From NCBI RefSeq assembly GCF_010015445.1, contig NC_053118.1, positions 15,358,437 to 15,422,436 on the forward strand: DNA of 64,000 bases. Direction: 5' to 3'. Origin of the DNA: Perca fluviatilis. Lineage: Eukaryota > Chordata > Actinopteri > Perciformes > Percidae. Below are positions 36,421 through 49,199 of this stretch, piece after piece. The first letter of the stretch is position 1, and every line of letters begins with the position of its first letter. Under the pieces are notes generated by a model, which was given only the letters and a program-made list of their open reading frames with translations, had not been told where the DNA came from and did no database searches. The position numbers and the translations under genes were made by a program.

Positions 36421-38255
36421 TTGCTGATACCATCACAGTAAATTCTATCACTGTCACTCTCTGTTTCTATCCAGAAGCACTCAGAGTATGTGTTGGCACA
36501 TCTTAGTGTGTGTGCGTTTGTGTGTATGTGGCTTTTCCAGCTGTCCATGACTGTCAAGTTATCTGATGCCATTGTGCTCTGTGTTATGTACTGTGGCTTA
36601 ACCTCAATGATGCCCGTTCCATGAAAACTTGAGGAGCTGGAATAACAGGTGTGATAACCCACGAAGATATATGAGTAATTTAATTTGGTAATGTGCAGGG
36701 TAGCAGCTATGGTAATGGTTTCGGAGAACTTCTTTGCATGAAATGGTGACTGGCCACTGACGCACAAAATAAAACTAATATTTTTAGTTGTTGAGGACCC
36801 AAATGATGTTTGATGATGTCTCATTAAATTAAACTTTGCCATGTTATAATCCACCAGATAGAAGCTTATATTTTAACAGACTTGATGCCCACAAAAAAAT
36901 CTATTCTTTGAAAACTATACTGGTGTTTTAACCTAAATGTATCCTTATATCGCTCCATTTACATCTGTGCATAGTGCTGTAAACACACTGCTCTGTGTAA
37001 TATTTCAGCCATGATGGGCATCATACATCAATCCCTCTACATCTCCAGTTGCAATTCTCCATCGTTTCCCATACTATTAGAACTCCCAACCTTCCCATCC
37101 TTTGGCTGTATTGATATTTATGCTGAATGATAATTCCTGACAATAAATAAACAAAATGTTGCTCCTACTCTTCTGTGTCTGTATAGCCCCCAGCAGATTC
37201 CTGGGGCCTCAGTCTAGGAAGGGAAATACATAAACAAGAAAAGATCTGAAGAGACTTAGCCAGGGGCACTGCTGGATACACACACACACATTCACTCAGG
37301 GGCACGCACACACAAACTAATACATCACACATGCACACACAGACATGCACACGTAGGCTACTGCATGTGCATTAATCCTATACACCATTCCAGTCTTGCC
37401 ACCACACACACACATCCATAATATTACAGACACTGGAACGGTTATGGTCAGAGAGCCAACTGTTTAAAGTAATCACATCATCATAATCATCCTATGTTGA
37501 GTTTTGATTCTTTAGACGAAAGGCATTGGCTCCTGAGAGCAGGTTGTGTTCATTACACCCTTTTTTCATATTTTTCTCCCAACTTCTGCCAAACTAGTGG
37601 ATTAACTGCTTAGCTAGACTTTTTTTATCATGCTTTTCAATTCTAAATATAACATGAGAGGTGAGTGTGTAGGGTGAGAGTACAACATGGTTCTGGTGTG
37701 AAGCTGAGCAAAGTCATATAAAGACTTATATATATAGTTTTTTTGTAGTACATTGACCTTATATGGGATATCTTCTGTAGTACAAAAATGCATGTAAATC
37801 ACATTACAATCACAGAACTACATCCCTCGCCTTAAAACACAACATATGTAACTGTAAACCTGTGCACACCGGTCCCAACAAACATTAACATAAGGACATA
37901 TTCATGAGATTTTCTCATTCTTCAGAAGTGGTGGTGGTACCTTTTATGTTCCCTAGAGCAGCAGCAGATTGAAACAGATGATATACCATGGACAAAAAAC
38001 ACACAAAACTTAACTTCTTCAGTGATGGATAAAACTGTGGATATCTGGACAAAAATCAACTCTTATTACAGCATGTGTGTTCCAACAAACTTAGCAAAGA
38101 GAACATTTGCCTTTGGTGTGTTTGTCAATGCAGGAAAAAAAGGTTCTCCTGTGACTTAAGGATATTCTTGTTAGCATATATTCACTTTCAGTTTGTGCAA
38201 CATTAACTGGGGACATTTAGTATAATTCACCATAAAAACAGATCAACATCATGTT
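36421..38255. other. Intergenic, no gene recognised
   Basis: The longest minus-strand frame here (176 codons, 36324-36854) resembles no protein family. Its Thr/Ser/His composition and lack of splice support suggest chance. CA-rich patches lie at 37278-37410. Nothing else recognised. Confidence 0.45.
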
Positions 38256-38259
38256 CCTT

Positions 38260-38640
38260 CCCTTGGTCCAGGAGGCCGTTCCATACAGTGCATTACATTT
38301 CCAGTGGCAGGCAGTTTCCCTCATCCTACATACCATTAGGACCATCAATGTTGACAGGATCAATAGCTGTGTTTTGGCCCCAGTGCCCCCGCTAGAGATA
38401 GCATGTCACTGCTGACAGACAAATATCAGAGCTTGGCCCTGTGACGGAGGGGAAATCGCAGTACTGTTCCGTTAAGATCATCCAACATGCTATTGATTTG
38501 CCCTGCGCTAATCATACATCAGAGCTGAATAAATGGCTCAGAGGCAAACGTCCCATTGTTCACGATTGGGAGATGTAATAAAAAAGAGAGACATTTCTTT
38601 TATTGCTTGTAACTTGGGGCTAGTCACATAATCACGCCTT
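38260..38640. promoter_or_regulatory. Candidate conserved non-coding element (strong)
   Basis: Complex non-repetitive block: CCGTTCCATACAGTGCATTA, AGGATCAATAGCTGTG, GCTATTGATTTGCCCTGCGC, CTAATCATACATCAGAGC and GCTGAATAAATGGCTCAG. No frame of note. Composition and setting suggest an enhancer; not tested. Confidence 0.38.
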
Positions 38641-38720
38641 GATGGGAAAAGGCCTGGTTAGATCGAGGTCCGTCAAAAGTGTTGTCGGTACTTTTTTAGT
38701 GATGATCCCATTGACTGAGT

Positions 38721-38723
<3 letters not shown>

Positions 38724-38762
<39 letters not shown>
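38724..38762. repeat. (GT)n microsatellite
   Basis: A continuous GT run of 39 bp. Confidence 0.97.
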
Positions 38763-38764
<2 letters not shown>

Positions 38765-40410
38765 CCTCATCTGTACATCTATTCTGCAATTGTTTATTTT
38801 TTTCTTACAAGATACACAAATTTAAGTTTAAATCAACACCAAGAATATGTCATAGCTTACAGTATGCCATAAAAACATAGGCTGCTTTTTATTTTTGTGG
38901 GGTGGTAATGCTTTGGTAATTGAAATAGGCATGGCTGTGCTCACATAAGATTCTATGATATATCCCCATCAGAGTAACCCTTTGGCTTTGTTAACCATTC
39001 CAAGCTTGAATTGAAAAATTTTAACAAATGTACCACTTATTGGAAAATCCAACAGTGGACTTCTGTTAGAGATGATAAAACATACAGGGTTGTGGCTCGG
39101 ATATAAGAGGATAGTCATCCCACACCCCTTTATTCACTCCAGTCAAGGCCTTGTAACAAGGAAAGTCTGCCAGTTGGGCACCAGTCATTTCTCATATGTG
39201 ATGTTGGCAACAAGCAATTCCATCTTGAAGACAGCTATCAGGAATTATTTCAGAGCTAGCCAATGTCAAAACTTCTGATGAGCCTCTGAGGCAAGAACAG
39301 CTCCACTGATTTGACTTCAAACTTACCATTTGCTTTCATTTCATTGTTTTATCCGCACTGGATCTGAGTCAATAAGTCGCAATCCTCTGAGCAAAATCAA
39401 AATAGGAAAGGACAACAAACATTCAAAATCCATATCTACTTTTCTGTAAAATCAGTTAAACACTTCAAGCTATTTCTAAACCAATAGTCCAATAAATACG
39501 CTAACCGCTTTGATTGTGTTGAAACCAATATGGCATGTTAAAGGTTAGAAATAAATCTGTTGCTATGTGGAGAATGTGCAATAATTATTTGAGAACCTGA
39601 AGTTCTTGATCCCCTGTTTCCTTCCATCTTTTTCTGAGTACTCTGTTATCTGCACTATTCCATCAAAAACCACGCTGATAACAGACTGGAGAACTCAATT
39701 GCCCTTCACTGAGTGTAGGAGAGTAGACACTTGTACTACTGAGGAAGAGAGGGCAAAGGAACTCATCTCTCTGTCCGTCAGACCATCTGTTTTTACAAAT
39801 TAAACAAATACAACCCCAGAATATCAGCAAAACAACTCCATTTGTCGGTACAAAAACGTTACAAATCACTGCTGAAAAATAAATCAGTTTTATGATGTGA
39901 TGTTGGATGTGGGAAAGCTCATGGTATGGATTCAAGTAAGAACACTGTTAAGGTTAGGGAAGCATGTTTTGGATTAAAATGGCTACCTCCTTTTGGTTAG
40001 GAGGCCTTTGCTGTCATGGTTACAAGACTTATCACATGGTTAAGGTTATGGAACGGTTGTGGTCATGTTTTAAAAAAAGCAATGTTGACTGTCAGTTAGA
40101 AACAGGAAATGAACAGTGGTCTCCAGTGTTAATGCTGATGTTTTGTTGTGGTTTTGGGGCTCTTGTTGACTGATGATGTCATTTTTGGGAGGATAGTCTA
40201 ATGAGGTCATATAAGGTGAGACAGTAAAGTATTATAAATATATTTTTTGATTATGTGGTGTAGCTGTCGAAGCTGAAATTAGTTATCTAGCTAACATTTT
40301 GCCAGAATCCTGCTTGTGTTTTGGCTCCATTGTTAAAACACATAATAGAATCCCTCTTAAAGTTGTCGAATACATGTAGGCAAAATAATATCCAACAAGG
40401 GAGGTTCTTT
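38763..40410. other. Intergenic, no gene recognised
   Basis: AT-rich. A GGTTAAGGTTATGG/GTTAAGGTTAGGG type phrase at 39948-40050 recalls a common teleost dispersed repeat, but no boundaries are visible. Confidence 0.45.
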
Positions 40411-40419
40411 ATCATGCAC

Positions 40420-41555
40420 AAGTTTATGCCAACCTGTTAAACCAGCTTCAGTGGTGACTGACCCCGACAGAAGCTGTCAATACAGCGGAGAAGTGCCAAA
40501 TGCAGAAAATCACAAACCTTTAGCCTGCCACATACAATAATGATTCTCCTCTGACAAAAAAACTGCTGACCGGTAAATTATTCATATCCACGCTATGAAT
40601 AAATAAAATAAACAGGCCCAGCTCTCAGTCTACAAATCTAGGAAGTATTTGCCCATTTAATCATCACATTTTAACAGAAGCTGCAACACATTGCATAAGC
40701 ACTCAGGACTCCTGGGACGGTTGCAAACTTGACCAACTGCCAATAAGTGGTTGTGCCTAATTTTCAAAAGCCATTTGCCTCCTACCTGATTCCTCTGCCT
40801 CATATCAAGGCCCACAGTATAAAGCCTGTCTCTCTCCCTTGGTCCCTTGATAGTTCACTTGGCTTTGTTGTGTGCAGCACATATCCACATCAATTTCTAA
40901 TTAGCAACAGACAGCATCTACCACGACTACACAACATATTTTAAAATAGCTTAGGGATCCCCCCCCCCCGCCCCCCTTTTAAACGTATACCTAATGTAGG
41001 TAAGCCAATAGTGGGCCAGTGAACCACTGCTAAATGAATTTAACTCCACACATGCCTTGCAGCACAGTTCCTAATGGTTCTCTTCTCTATATGTAAATGA
41101 CCTCCTGTCCTGGATCTTTGATTGCAGATCAATGGCTGTTTGCTTTATTTTAACATTCAGCACCGGTGAACCATAACGCCACGGGGGCAAATGTTGAACA
41201 GAGAATTTACAGGTTTGCTATCGAGCACTTTGAAACAATAAAGCTGCTAGTGAGCTATTAAACAAACGAGAGAATAAAGTGGCTGCTGTGGATCGAGATT
41301 AACACGATAGATACAACGTGGAAGGGTGTAATTATTCTTTACTGACACAAACGTTTAGCCCCCAGAGCGGAACAGTGTTTACCACAAATACCGCCACCAC
41401 GCTTGACCTAATCATGGGCTGAGATTTACCTGACTGCATTTGAAATGTGTTACAGCTGATTTGCGTGTTGGAGCTGATATTCAGCACATTGTGTATCCTG
41501 ACTTGGTGCTGCATTTGATCTCCCAAATAATTGCCAGACAATGATGTGTGCCTCA
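40420..41555. promoter_or_regulatory. Candidate conserved non-coding region
   Basis: Several complex blocks (40440-40960 and 41040-41555) are separated by a poly-C run (40961-40976). Words include GGTAAATTATTCATATCCAC, CAATTTCTAATTAGCAAC, CCTAATGGTTCTC and GGGTGTAATTATTC. No frame is credible. The region may be one or several enhancers. Confidence 0.3.
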
Positions 41556-43575
41556 TTGTTTGAAAATTTCACTTCCAGTTTAACAATTTTAAAAAATATT
41601 TTACAATTGCATGATACAGATTATATAGCAGTTTGCAAATGATTGACGACATTAACAGATAGCATGTGCATTTGTACCTATACCGCCTGATTTTTGGTTA
41701 GGCTTGCTATGTCAGTATTTACTCGTTGTAGCTTTGTTTTTCTCACATCCGGAGCTGTCAAAATTGCATTATCCTTTTCACAATGTCAGTGTTTGCTTGT
41801 GTCTTCTGAGTTTGTTTTCCACAAAACATACAGTAGCTTGTAAATGCCATTTTTTTCAGCAGCTTCTCATCAACACATAATTTACCGAGGTAGAGAATAG
41901 ACCACATTGAATCAGCTGCTTTCACATACAATACTAAAGTAGGCTTTACTTTGGCACAAATTTAAATAATTGCATTGCCAGGGCTATAAAATGAGCAACT
42001 GTGGTTGTACATAATCACTCTATAGGCCTACTTAACCTAAATTGATTCTAATTTGGATTTCCAGAAGGAATTGTTTGTCCATTTCAAATCCTACTGCGTG
42101 GTCGTGGAGACATATCTGGTGAATTTAAGTTTTATGTTTAATGTAATAAATGTAATTAATGTAATAATTTTGTTAGAAACATAATCAGGAGTAACAAAGC
42201 ACTGAATCATGCATAATGCAAGATAGATGTGTTTAATTGCACGGTGAGGGACTCCAAAAAGTGTATACTTCAACATGCATCCAGACCAGCAGGGACAATA
42301 GAGGACAGACTTAGCCATTACTGCCAACTCCTGACTGTAGAAATATGGCAAACTCTATATTGTCCTGCCAATGTATTAAAGCCATGAGCTGCATTCCAGG
42401 TCTTGATTATGTGTGTGATTTGGCTGTTTTTTGTGTGTATGCATTTGGCGTGTGTGTTTGTGCTCTTCCATCCATACGCTGGACCCCCTGATGTGCATGT
42501 ACGTGAGTGTAAGTTAAACATATTGCGTGGCTGGCATACGTGTCTGCACGCACTGATGTGTGTGTGTGTGATGTGTTTGTGTGTGTGCGTAGGTGAGTGT
42601 GCACATGTGCATGCACCCCTATGTGTGTGCGCGTGCATGTGCGTGCAGTCGCTGGCATGTCAGCTGATGTCCCCAGTAATCCAGCAGTGGGCCTGTTGTG
42701 GATTAGTAGCAGGCTCCAGGGGATGGGAATCCTATTCCCGTTTACAGCTCTCCCTGGCAGGAAGAAAGGCAAGGATGCCTTCTCTCTACTGCCTTCACAC
42801 CGGTTGGAGCCTGAAGGTGTGTGTGCATGTGTGTGTTTGTCGTTGGCATGAGGTGTGTATTTTGTATGTGCATGTTGAATGGATGCTGGTGATCTTTCTT
42901 CCTGTCTCCCATTCTTCTTATATTAATGTAATACACTGTCTTCAAAAAGCATTAATTCATTGGATTCCCTGGTTAATTGTGTCACCTTGTGTATTAGACA
43001 GTACTTGACCATTTCATTCTGATGGCACACATGTTGTATGTATGATAGCTATGTGCATTTTTACATTTTACATTTATCCAGAAATAAAAAACAACAACTG
43101 TTGTTTTGATTAGTTGCAGTTAGATCTTTTACATTGTTGATGCAGTAACATCTGAGTGGTAGAACTTTTTTTTTCTTATAAAAAAATGATTCTTTCCTAT
43201 TGTGAAAATGCATGCTTTTCGAGCGAGAGAAAAAAAAAATGCTGCTGTATCCATTTGGCCTTGTCTCAGAGACACTGTTTGTAGGAACGTGTCGTAGATG
43301 TGTGCTGGCATTTCTATCACATCTAGTGAAGACACAGACACACGTACATGGTAACACACAGACACGCACGAGCCAATACGTGGCAACAACATGAAATTTC
43401 ATCACGATAGGATTTGTTTTGAAGTCACTGGAACACCATCCAACACAAGAGCTGACCTCTTGAACCTTGAGATACAACCTTACCTTCTCTCCAGTGACAA
43501 TTTAAATACCACCTTTCTTCCACCCTGATAGCAAGAGAAAAACATTTTTGTGTGTGTGAGTGTGTGGCTGGGACT
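41556..43575. other. Intergenic, TG-rich central part
   Basis: About 42405-42660 and 42820-42850 are imperfect TG/CA-rich sequence. The large overlapping frames there (201 codons + strand, 121 codons - strand) are products of that bias (Cys/Val or His/Thr). No gene was recognised. Confidence 0.55.
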
Positions 43576-43579
43576 TGGA

Positions 43580-43920
43580 ACTCGATAGCACAACAAAAGA
43601 GCTGTGGTGGCAAGTCCCCACGCAGACATTATATGTCAGCATCACCGTCATACTGTTAGCGTGTCCCAACTGTACAAAGCCGTCCTCATTCAGGGCACCT
43701 AACCAAGGTCAGCCTGGATTAGCCGCTAGTAACCCTATCAGGTCCAGCACAATGATTACAAAGCCCAGTGACACTGGCTGTCAGCAGACTCTTTCTAGGC
43801 AACCCTATCTGCCCGACCCTTGGCTACAGAGCCACCGGAGAGGGTTAGTCCACATCAAATTGTCCCCGCTTTGTGTCTCCCTTTATTTCCCCCCTTTGAT
43901 TTTCTGTGACTCGTTTGGTT
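43580..43920. promoter_or_regulatory. Candidate conserved non-coding element
   Basis: Complex block: GAGCTGTGGTGGCAAGTC, GCAGACATTATATGTCAGC, CCTGGATTAGCCGCTAG and CACAATGATTACAAAGCCC. No repeats or splice-supported frame. Inferred. Confidence 0.3.
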
Positions 43921-43988
43921 CATCAATCAGTCTGTCTGGATGTGTGTGTGTTTGAAACCCATGCTGCACATAATTCCTATAATTTGTG

Positions 43989-44034
43989 TTTTTTTTTCTT
44001 CTTCTTCTTCTTTTTCTTCTTCTTCTTCTTCTTC
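43989..44034. repeat. (CTT)n microsatellite after a T run
   Basis: A T run then an imperfect TTC/CTT repeat of about 35 bp. Frames over it are Phe or Arg/Lys runs. Confidence 0.93.
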
Positions 44035-44244
44035 CCCTTCCACATAGCCAATTCTTTGTGCTTGTTACATCTGAAGCCAACAGCCATCCCACCTAAATCC
44101 CCCACCCTCAACCCTGCAGATGAATGAGCCCTGTAGCTTTATGCTACACACCAAATGGTTTTCGAGTTTCCGAATGAACATGTGTATAAGTGTAATAGCA
44201 ATCATAGTTGTAAGCCTAACAGTGCTGGTGGTATCTTTATCTTT

Positions 44245-44446
44245 ATTTATTATTTTTTTTAAGATCATTTTTGGGGCATTTTAAGCCTTTATTTGACAAG
44301 ACAGCCGAAGACATGAAAGGGGAGCGCGAGGGGGAATGACATGCAGCAAAGGGCCGCAGGTCGGAGTCCAACCCGGGTCCGCTGCGTCAGGGAGTAAACT
44401 CCTATACATGGGCGCCCACTCTACCAACTGAGCTACCCGGGCGACC
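44245..44446 (-). mobile_element. tRNA-derived SINE with target duplication (minus strand)
   Basis: Minus-strand head GCCCGGGTAGCTCAGTTGGT contains an A box (44421-44436), and GGTTGGACTCCGACC (44359-44373) is a B-box-like element. The body GACATGCAGCAAAGGG type sequence and the A/T-rich 3' end (44245-44260) follow. Flanks TGGTATCTTTATCTTT (44229-44244) and TGGTATCATCATCTTT (44447-44462) agree at 14 of 16 positions, a good target-site duplication. The tRNA-like part could be mistaken for a tRNA gene, but the 3' half does not fold as one. Confidence 0.85.
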
Positions 44447-44462
44447 TGGTATCATCATCTTT

Positions 44463-44990
44463 GAACTCACTTTGTATCACACACTGTGAGCCAGAACTTT
44501 GTTCAAACAAAATGTAATGTTTGTAGTTTGCAAGGCAGCACTCGTGAGAGACGTTTTCCAGCCGTGAGTTAGGAAGAAGAAACATCGTTCTCCTTGTCTT
44601 ACCAATTCAGACAACATGTCAGAATAAAGCAAAATAAAGACTTGTGTTTCACTACAAATGCGGTTCTTGTTTCCCTTTTTTTTCTCAAGGGGAATTGCAC
44701 TTCAAGCCCTTCACTTTACGGCTTCACTTCCCTTCCCCGAGAACTGTTTTCCCAACATCCATGTCAGTTAGCAGCATGTTTAACAAATCAAACCTAAAGA
44801 CGGAGCGGCCTTGTGATTTTGGTTTAAAAAAAAAAAACGGAAAAAAAAAAACTATGATAAACAAGTACAAGAACAACAGCAAAAACAGTGCTAGCAGCAT
44901 AACATATTCGAGGCAACCAATGTTCTCCACTTCAGCACATCAGAGGCGTCCCTGCATCAGTCGCCCTAAAGGTAGCCGTTTACAAAGTGA
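44463..44990. other. Intergenic, no gene recognised
   Basis: A-rich with short runs (44827-44850). Nothing recognised. Confidence 0.5.
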
Positions 44991-44994
44991 TAGG

Positions 44995-45210
44995 GCTTAG
45001 GGTTTTTAACTCGGGGCGAGAAGCTGATTTGAAAACCCCTCTGCTGCCAAGCACATGGACGGCTGCTGATTAGAAGAGGGTTGGCAGCAGTGGGCAGATG
45101 CCAGGCGGGGATGGAGATGACGGCCTGTCGCCAGTCTGCCACCCAACCCCTCGCCTCCCCCAGCTGCCCCCTCCCCTATTGACCCCTCCCCCGTTGTACG
45201 AAAAAAAAAT
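44995..45210. promoter_or_regulatory. GC-rich non-coding block
   Basis: About 200 bp of distinctly GC-rich sequence in an AT-rich desert (GAAGCTGATTTGAAAACCCC, GGCTGCTGATTAGAAGAGGG, GATGCCAGGCGGGGATGG, then C-rich). No frame matches a family. It could be a conserved element or the promoter of a non-coding transcript. Evidence is compositional only. Confidence 0.28.
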
Positions 45211-47088
45211 AGAAGAAGACCAAAGACATTTCCACGACAAACCCGAAGGGGGAAGGGGGTGAATTTTAGTTGTGCTTTGTATCAAAATGCAGCAAATGGG
45301 ACATTGTTGTGGTGACGGATACACGAAGACATGTACTTTTGTAACTGACATTGACATGCAATATTTCGTCTGTTTTTTTTTTTTTGTTTTTTTTTAAACC
45401 ATCTCCACATTTTGGGGAGTTGTTTTGATCATATGAAGTCTGCCTAGCTCACTAAGTCTCACAAGAAGATCACAATGCAGTTTTTCTCTTTTCTTCTTCA
45501 CGCCCACGCACAAACATAAGCACACAAATACACATGCACTGCACTTTGTGCAAGTTTGGGATACTGAACATTCCTTTAGCCCACAGAGGATAAAACATTT
45601 AGAGCTTTTGGGGTTTTTAAAATAGTGATGCAAATAGGAGATGCAAAATTGGAACATTGTCCAGCAAAGAGAGAATGAGAACACCTCACTCAATATAAAA
45701 CAATTACGACGAGTTCAAAGCTAAGAAGAAGACAGACCACAAGACAAACTGCTTTTCAAGGTGGTAAAACTCAATACAGTGTTCTAATAAGTCACAATGA
45801 CGTGGAGGGAATGGCTCAGGCTTTAATCATACTGCTATAGTCCCAGACTGTATTGATTTCAGACCAGCTCAATATGACTACATTACTAGTTCATTTCTCT
45901 GCTACACAGCCACACTTAGTTAGTCATGCACCTACAGCCATGCAGAGTTTGATTGATAGACTGACACACATGCAGCATTTACACATTTACCCAGCTCCAC
46001 CCTAAAATTGGCCCCAAATGCACCCACATCGTTAACACATAAACCCCAATGCAAGTCATATACTGTAAATTGATAAAATGCAAAAGGTCCACAACAGCTG
46101 CACTGCAAAAGTTCAAAAGCATATGAAAAATCAAAAATCAATATTTATTTCGTCATATGTGTAATAAACAAAGGGGGATAACATCAAAGCTGGATCCTTT
46201 AGCTATTAAATTCAACTTCGGGCAATTTACGCCAGCAAAAAGGGTTAGCAGTTAGAAATCATAAGCCAATACAATACAAGCAACTCTGCCAGTTCAACAT
46301 TATTCAGTGAGAAATTCTGTTGGGAGAAAATAGATGAGAAATCAATAGCTGTTTCCTTCATTCATGAAGGATGACATTTTTCACAAAACGACTGATATGG
46401 AGTTATCTGGAGTGAGCAGATGTAGAAAAAATGATTTTATCCAATAAGCAGTCATATGTATTTATAATATGACATCAATATTTTACGAGTGTGTCTTATT
46501 TTTTTTCCTTCTTCTTTTTAGCAAATATTAAAAGCTAATAAAAAAGTAATTTGATTAACTTTATTTAAGTGTAACACACTGTTAGGTGTACTGTATTCGT
46601 GGGGAGGGCCTGCAAAATGTATGAAATGTTTTTTTGTTATACATATGAAAGTAAACATGCATTTACTCACAGACATTCAAGCACACTTTCTGTCCATTTT
46701 AATAACTCATTATCATCAGCAAAATGTAATACCATATTTATACACAGTGTTGAAAGTCACCACAGGTAATTTCTATTAGTCTAAACGGTCGATAAGGTCA
46801 TGCAGGATGGGATCTCTGACTACATCTTTTTCCTTGTCTGCCTCTCTGTCTGTCCTGACCTGGCCTGATGCTTTTCTGTCTTGCTTCATCTGTCTGCCTT
46901 ACTGTCTCTATACTCTCTAAACTGTCTTTATCTGTCTGTCTGTGGGCCTTGTCTTTCTGCCTGCCTGTCTGTCAATCTCCTCTCTCTCCCATCTCCTATA
47001 TCTCCATCAAGCTGGGACTAAAATATCTTAGTAGCTCCAGCCTGTCTGAAACTGAGACCTGGAATGTACTATGCAGAGTTCAACACAC

Positions 47089-47090
<2 letters not shown>
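45211..47090. other. Intergenic, no gene recognised
   Basis: AT-rich with a poly-T run (45374-45397). A small inverted repeat TCCTTCAT-TC-ATGAAGGA lies near 46355-46372. CTGT tetranucleotide repeats occur at 46840-46980. No gene was recognised. Confidence 0.5.

Positions 47091-47152
<62 letters not shown>
47091..47152. repeat. (CA)n microsatellite
   Basis: A continuous CA run of 62 bp. A second, imperfect CA/CT run lies at 47288-47348. Confidence 0.97.
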
Positions 47153-47155
<3 letters not shown>

Positions 47156-47400
47156 ATACACCTTAAGAGGCGGACAGGTGAACTTTCACACTGACAATAT
47201 GCATATGTGCACACAGGCATTAACATCCACACTCAATATTATGCCTACACTTACACACATGCAAGTGAAAAAAAGTCTCATATGCCATGCACACACACAC
47301 ACACACTCACACACACTCACTCACACACTCACACACTCACTCACTCTCAGTGATGGTACAGTACTGATGGTTGGCCTATGGTCTGTGTATAGAGGAGACA

Positions 47401-47416
47401 GTGCCCCCTGGTGTGG
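47401..47416 (-). promoter_or_regulatory. CTCF-like site upstream of irx2
   Basis: The plus strand reads GTGCCCCCTGGTGTGG. The reverse complement CCACACCAGGGGGCAC fits the CTCF core (consensus about CCACCAGGGGGCR) with one mismatch at its first base. It lies 2.6 kb upstream of the irx2 start codon, oriented away from the gene. CTCF sites organise Iroquois clusters, so the site is plausible. Occupancy is inferred. Confidence 0.45.
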
Positions 47417-49064
47417 GCCAAACAGTACTCACAGTCAGGCACATCTTGACCCAATATATATCAAGAGTGCTCATTTACTCGTCTGGGATTGATTAGTCCT
47501 GCCTGAAACAGATAAACCACCTATATCTTACTGAAAAATACAAGCCATTTCCTGAATTGCAGACAGGCACTCACACATAAATGAGGGTACAATACATGCT
47601 TAGTGTCTCCAAAAAGATGTAAAACTTACCTAGGCTGAAAACAATGAATGTTGGCACTACAGTAAACAATTATGTAGGCTATACAGCTCTGCATATTGAG
47701 GGCTAACTAATACTAATACTGTACTTTGTGTTTCATCCATGTGCTGATCACTATAGTACACCGTCCAGTTCCAGAATATGGTTATACCAAAATATATACA
47801 TTGTTGTAGAAAAATATTAATACAGCAAGTTAATTTCCTTTAATGTCAATCTCTCAGCAGCCGTCCTGTTTTTTACAATCACATATGACACATAGTCACA
47901 GATAAAGGAAATATATTAGATTTAAAACAGTATGCTGTATTTTTAAAGCTGTTTACACAATTTCTATTTTTTTCAGGTTAATATATGACGTGTCACTGAT
48001 GGATTTATTCACAGAAATAATATAGCAATTAAAATGTAAAACACATTAACATATATGTTTTAAATTAACACTGTATGATATGATAACACTGTCCTTAATA
48101 CATACACTCATAATAATGTTGTGATAACAATGTGTGCTATTAGACGTCATGTAAGAGTCATAACACTGTCATGTCTCCTTTCAAAGTAGTCTAAATTGAA
48201 AATGTGCCCCACTATGGCTGTAAGTAAGTCAGGATTTGAATATAGGAAATTATGGGAGATTGTGTATTAACTGAAATATATTGAGATTACCATGGGTCTT
48301 TTTTTGTATTATAATACAGCCATGTATTAAGGTGTTAAATACATATAATAAATAAATGAGTCAGTCCTGCAAACAGGCGAGCTGTACTGCGCCTCCTTAA
48401 ATGGTGCTGTTGCTGTTTACAACACTGTCGGACCACACTGCAGTGGAGGAACAAGCACCTGATGGATGAACACATTCATTCCGATGAATACTGATGAGGA
48501 AGACTGCTAGGCCACTCTTCTTCTCAATAGTTGCCACCTTGACTGCCCGTTCCAAAAACCGCTGTCACAGTTTCAGGTTTCCGCCATGCTGTGCTGTATC
48601 GCTTGTCTCCAACAGAGGTCATAATGCCTGTAATCACAGTAATAAAGGACAAGGCTATGCCCTGTTCTGCATGCAGACACGTCCAAACGCGCACACAGAC
48701 ACACAACAGTGTAGACAGGTGAGTGCCCAAAACACGCTGGCGGAGAGCATGAGCAAAAAAACAACAACTGTCAAACTCGCCTAATACAACTGCGCACACA
48801 CACACTTGAACTGTGTTTGTGGTTAGCTTGGTGTCTGTATAGATGAGAGACTATCACCAGGACCAACAGCTTAATTTTTCCTGATGACTGTAATTGTAAT
48901 AATAAGGGATGAGTGTGTTTGAGATGCGCTAAGTGGTGGAAATTAAGGAGCCGGGTATACGCCTCTCGCAGACCAGAGCGCGCACATACATTCATGGATG
49001 TGTCCGCTTCTGATAGCTGGACTGACGAAATAACCAGCTGCACGTGGAGAGCACTGGTCATTTT

Positions 49065-49068
<4 letters not shown>
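47417..49068. other. Upstream flank of irx2, no gene recognised
   Basis: AT-rich to 48360, then more balanced. Overlapping frames at 48494-49185 on both strands share the same bases and resemble no family. A non-coding transcript divergent from irx2 is possible but no exon signal can be shown. Confidence 0.45.

Positions 49069-49118
<50 letters not shown>
49069..49118. repeat. (CT)n microsatellite
   Basis: A continuous CT run of 50 bp, 0.9 kb upstream of the irx2 start codon. Confidence 0.98.
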
Positions 49119-49121
<3 letters not shown>

Positions 49122-49199
49122 CAGTTGTTATGGGAGTGTGTGCAAGTTTCGATCAGACAGACGCTGTGTGCCACAATCAACCTGACCTTAAAAAAAAGA

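Noticed and set aside
36324..36854. 176-codon minus-strand open frame
   Set aside because: No recognisable domain, no homologue that I recall, and no codon or splice support in a gene desert.
38388..38403. GTGCCCCCGCTAGAG as a second CTCF site
   Set aside because: Too many departures from the core compared with the site at 47401.
42403..43008. 201-codon open frame, longest outside irx2 exon 3
   Set aside because: Driven by TG-rich sequence (Cys/Val-rich), overlapped by equal-length antisense frames, and without family resemblance or splice sites.
44359..44446. tRNA gene call on the minus strand
   Set aside because: A and B boxes are present, but the sequence is the head of a SINE with target duplication and lacks proper acceptor and T arms.
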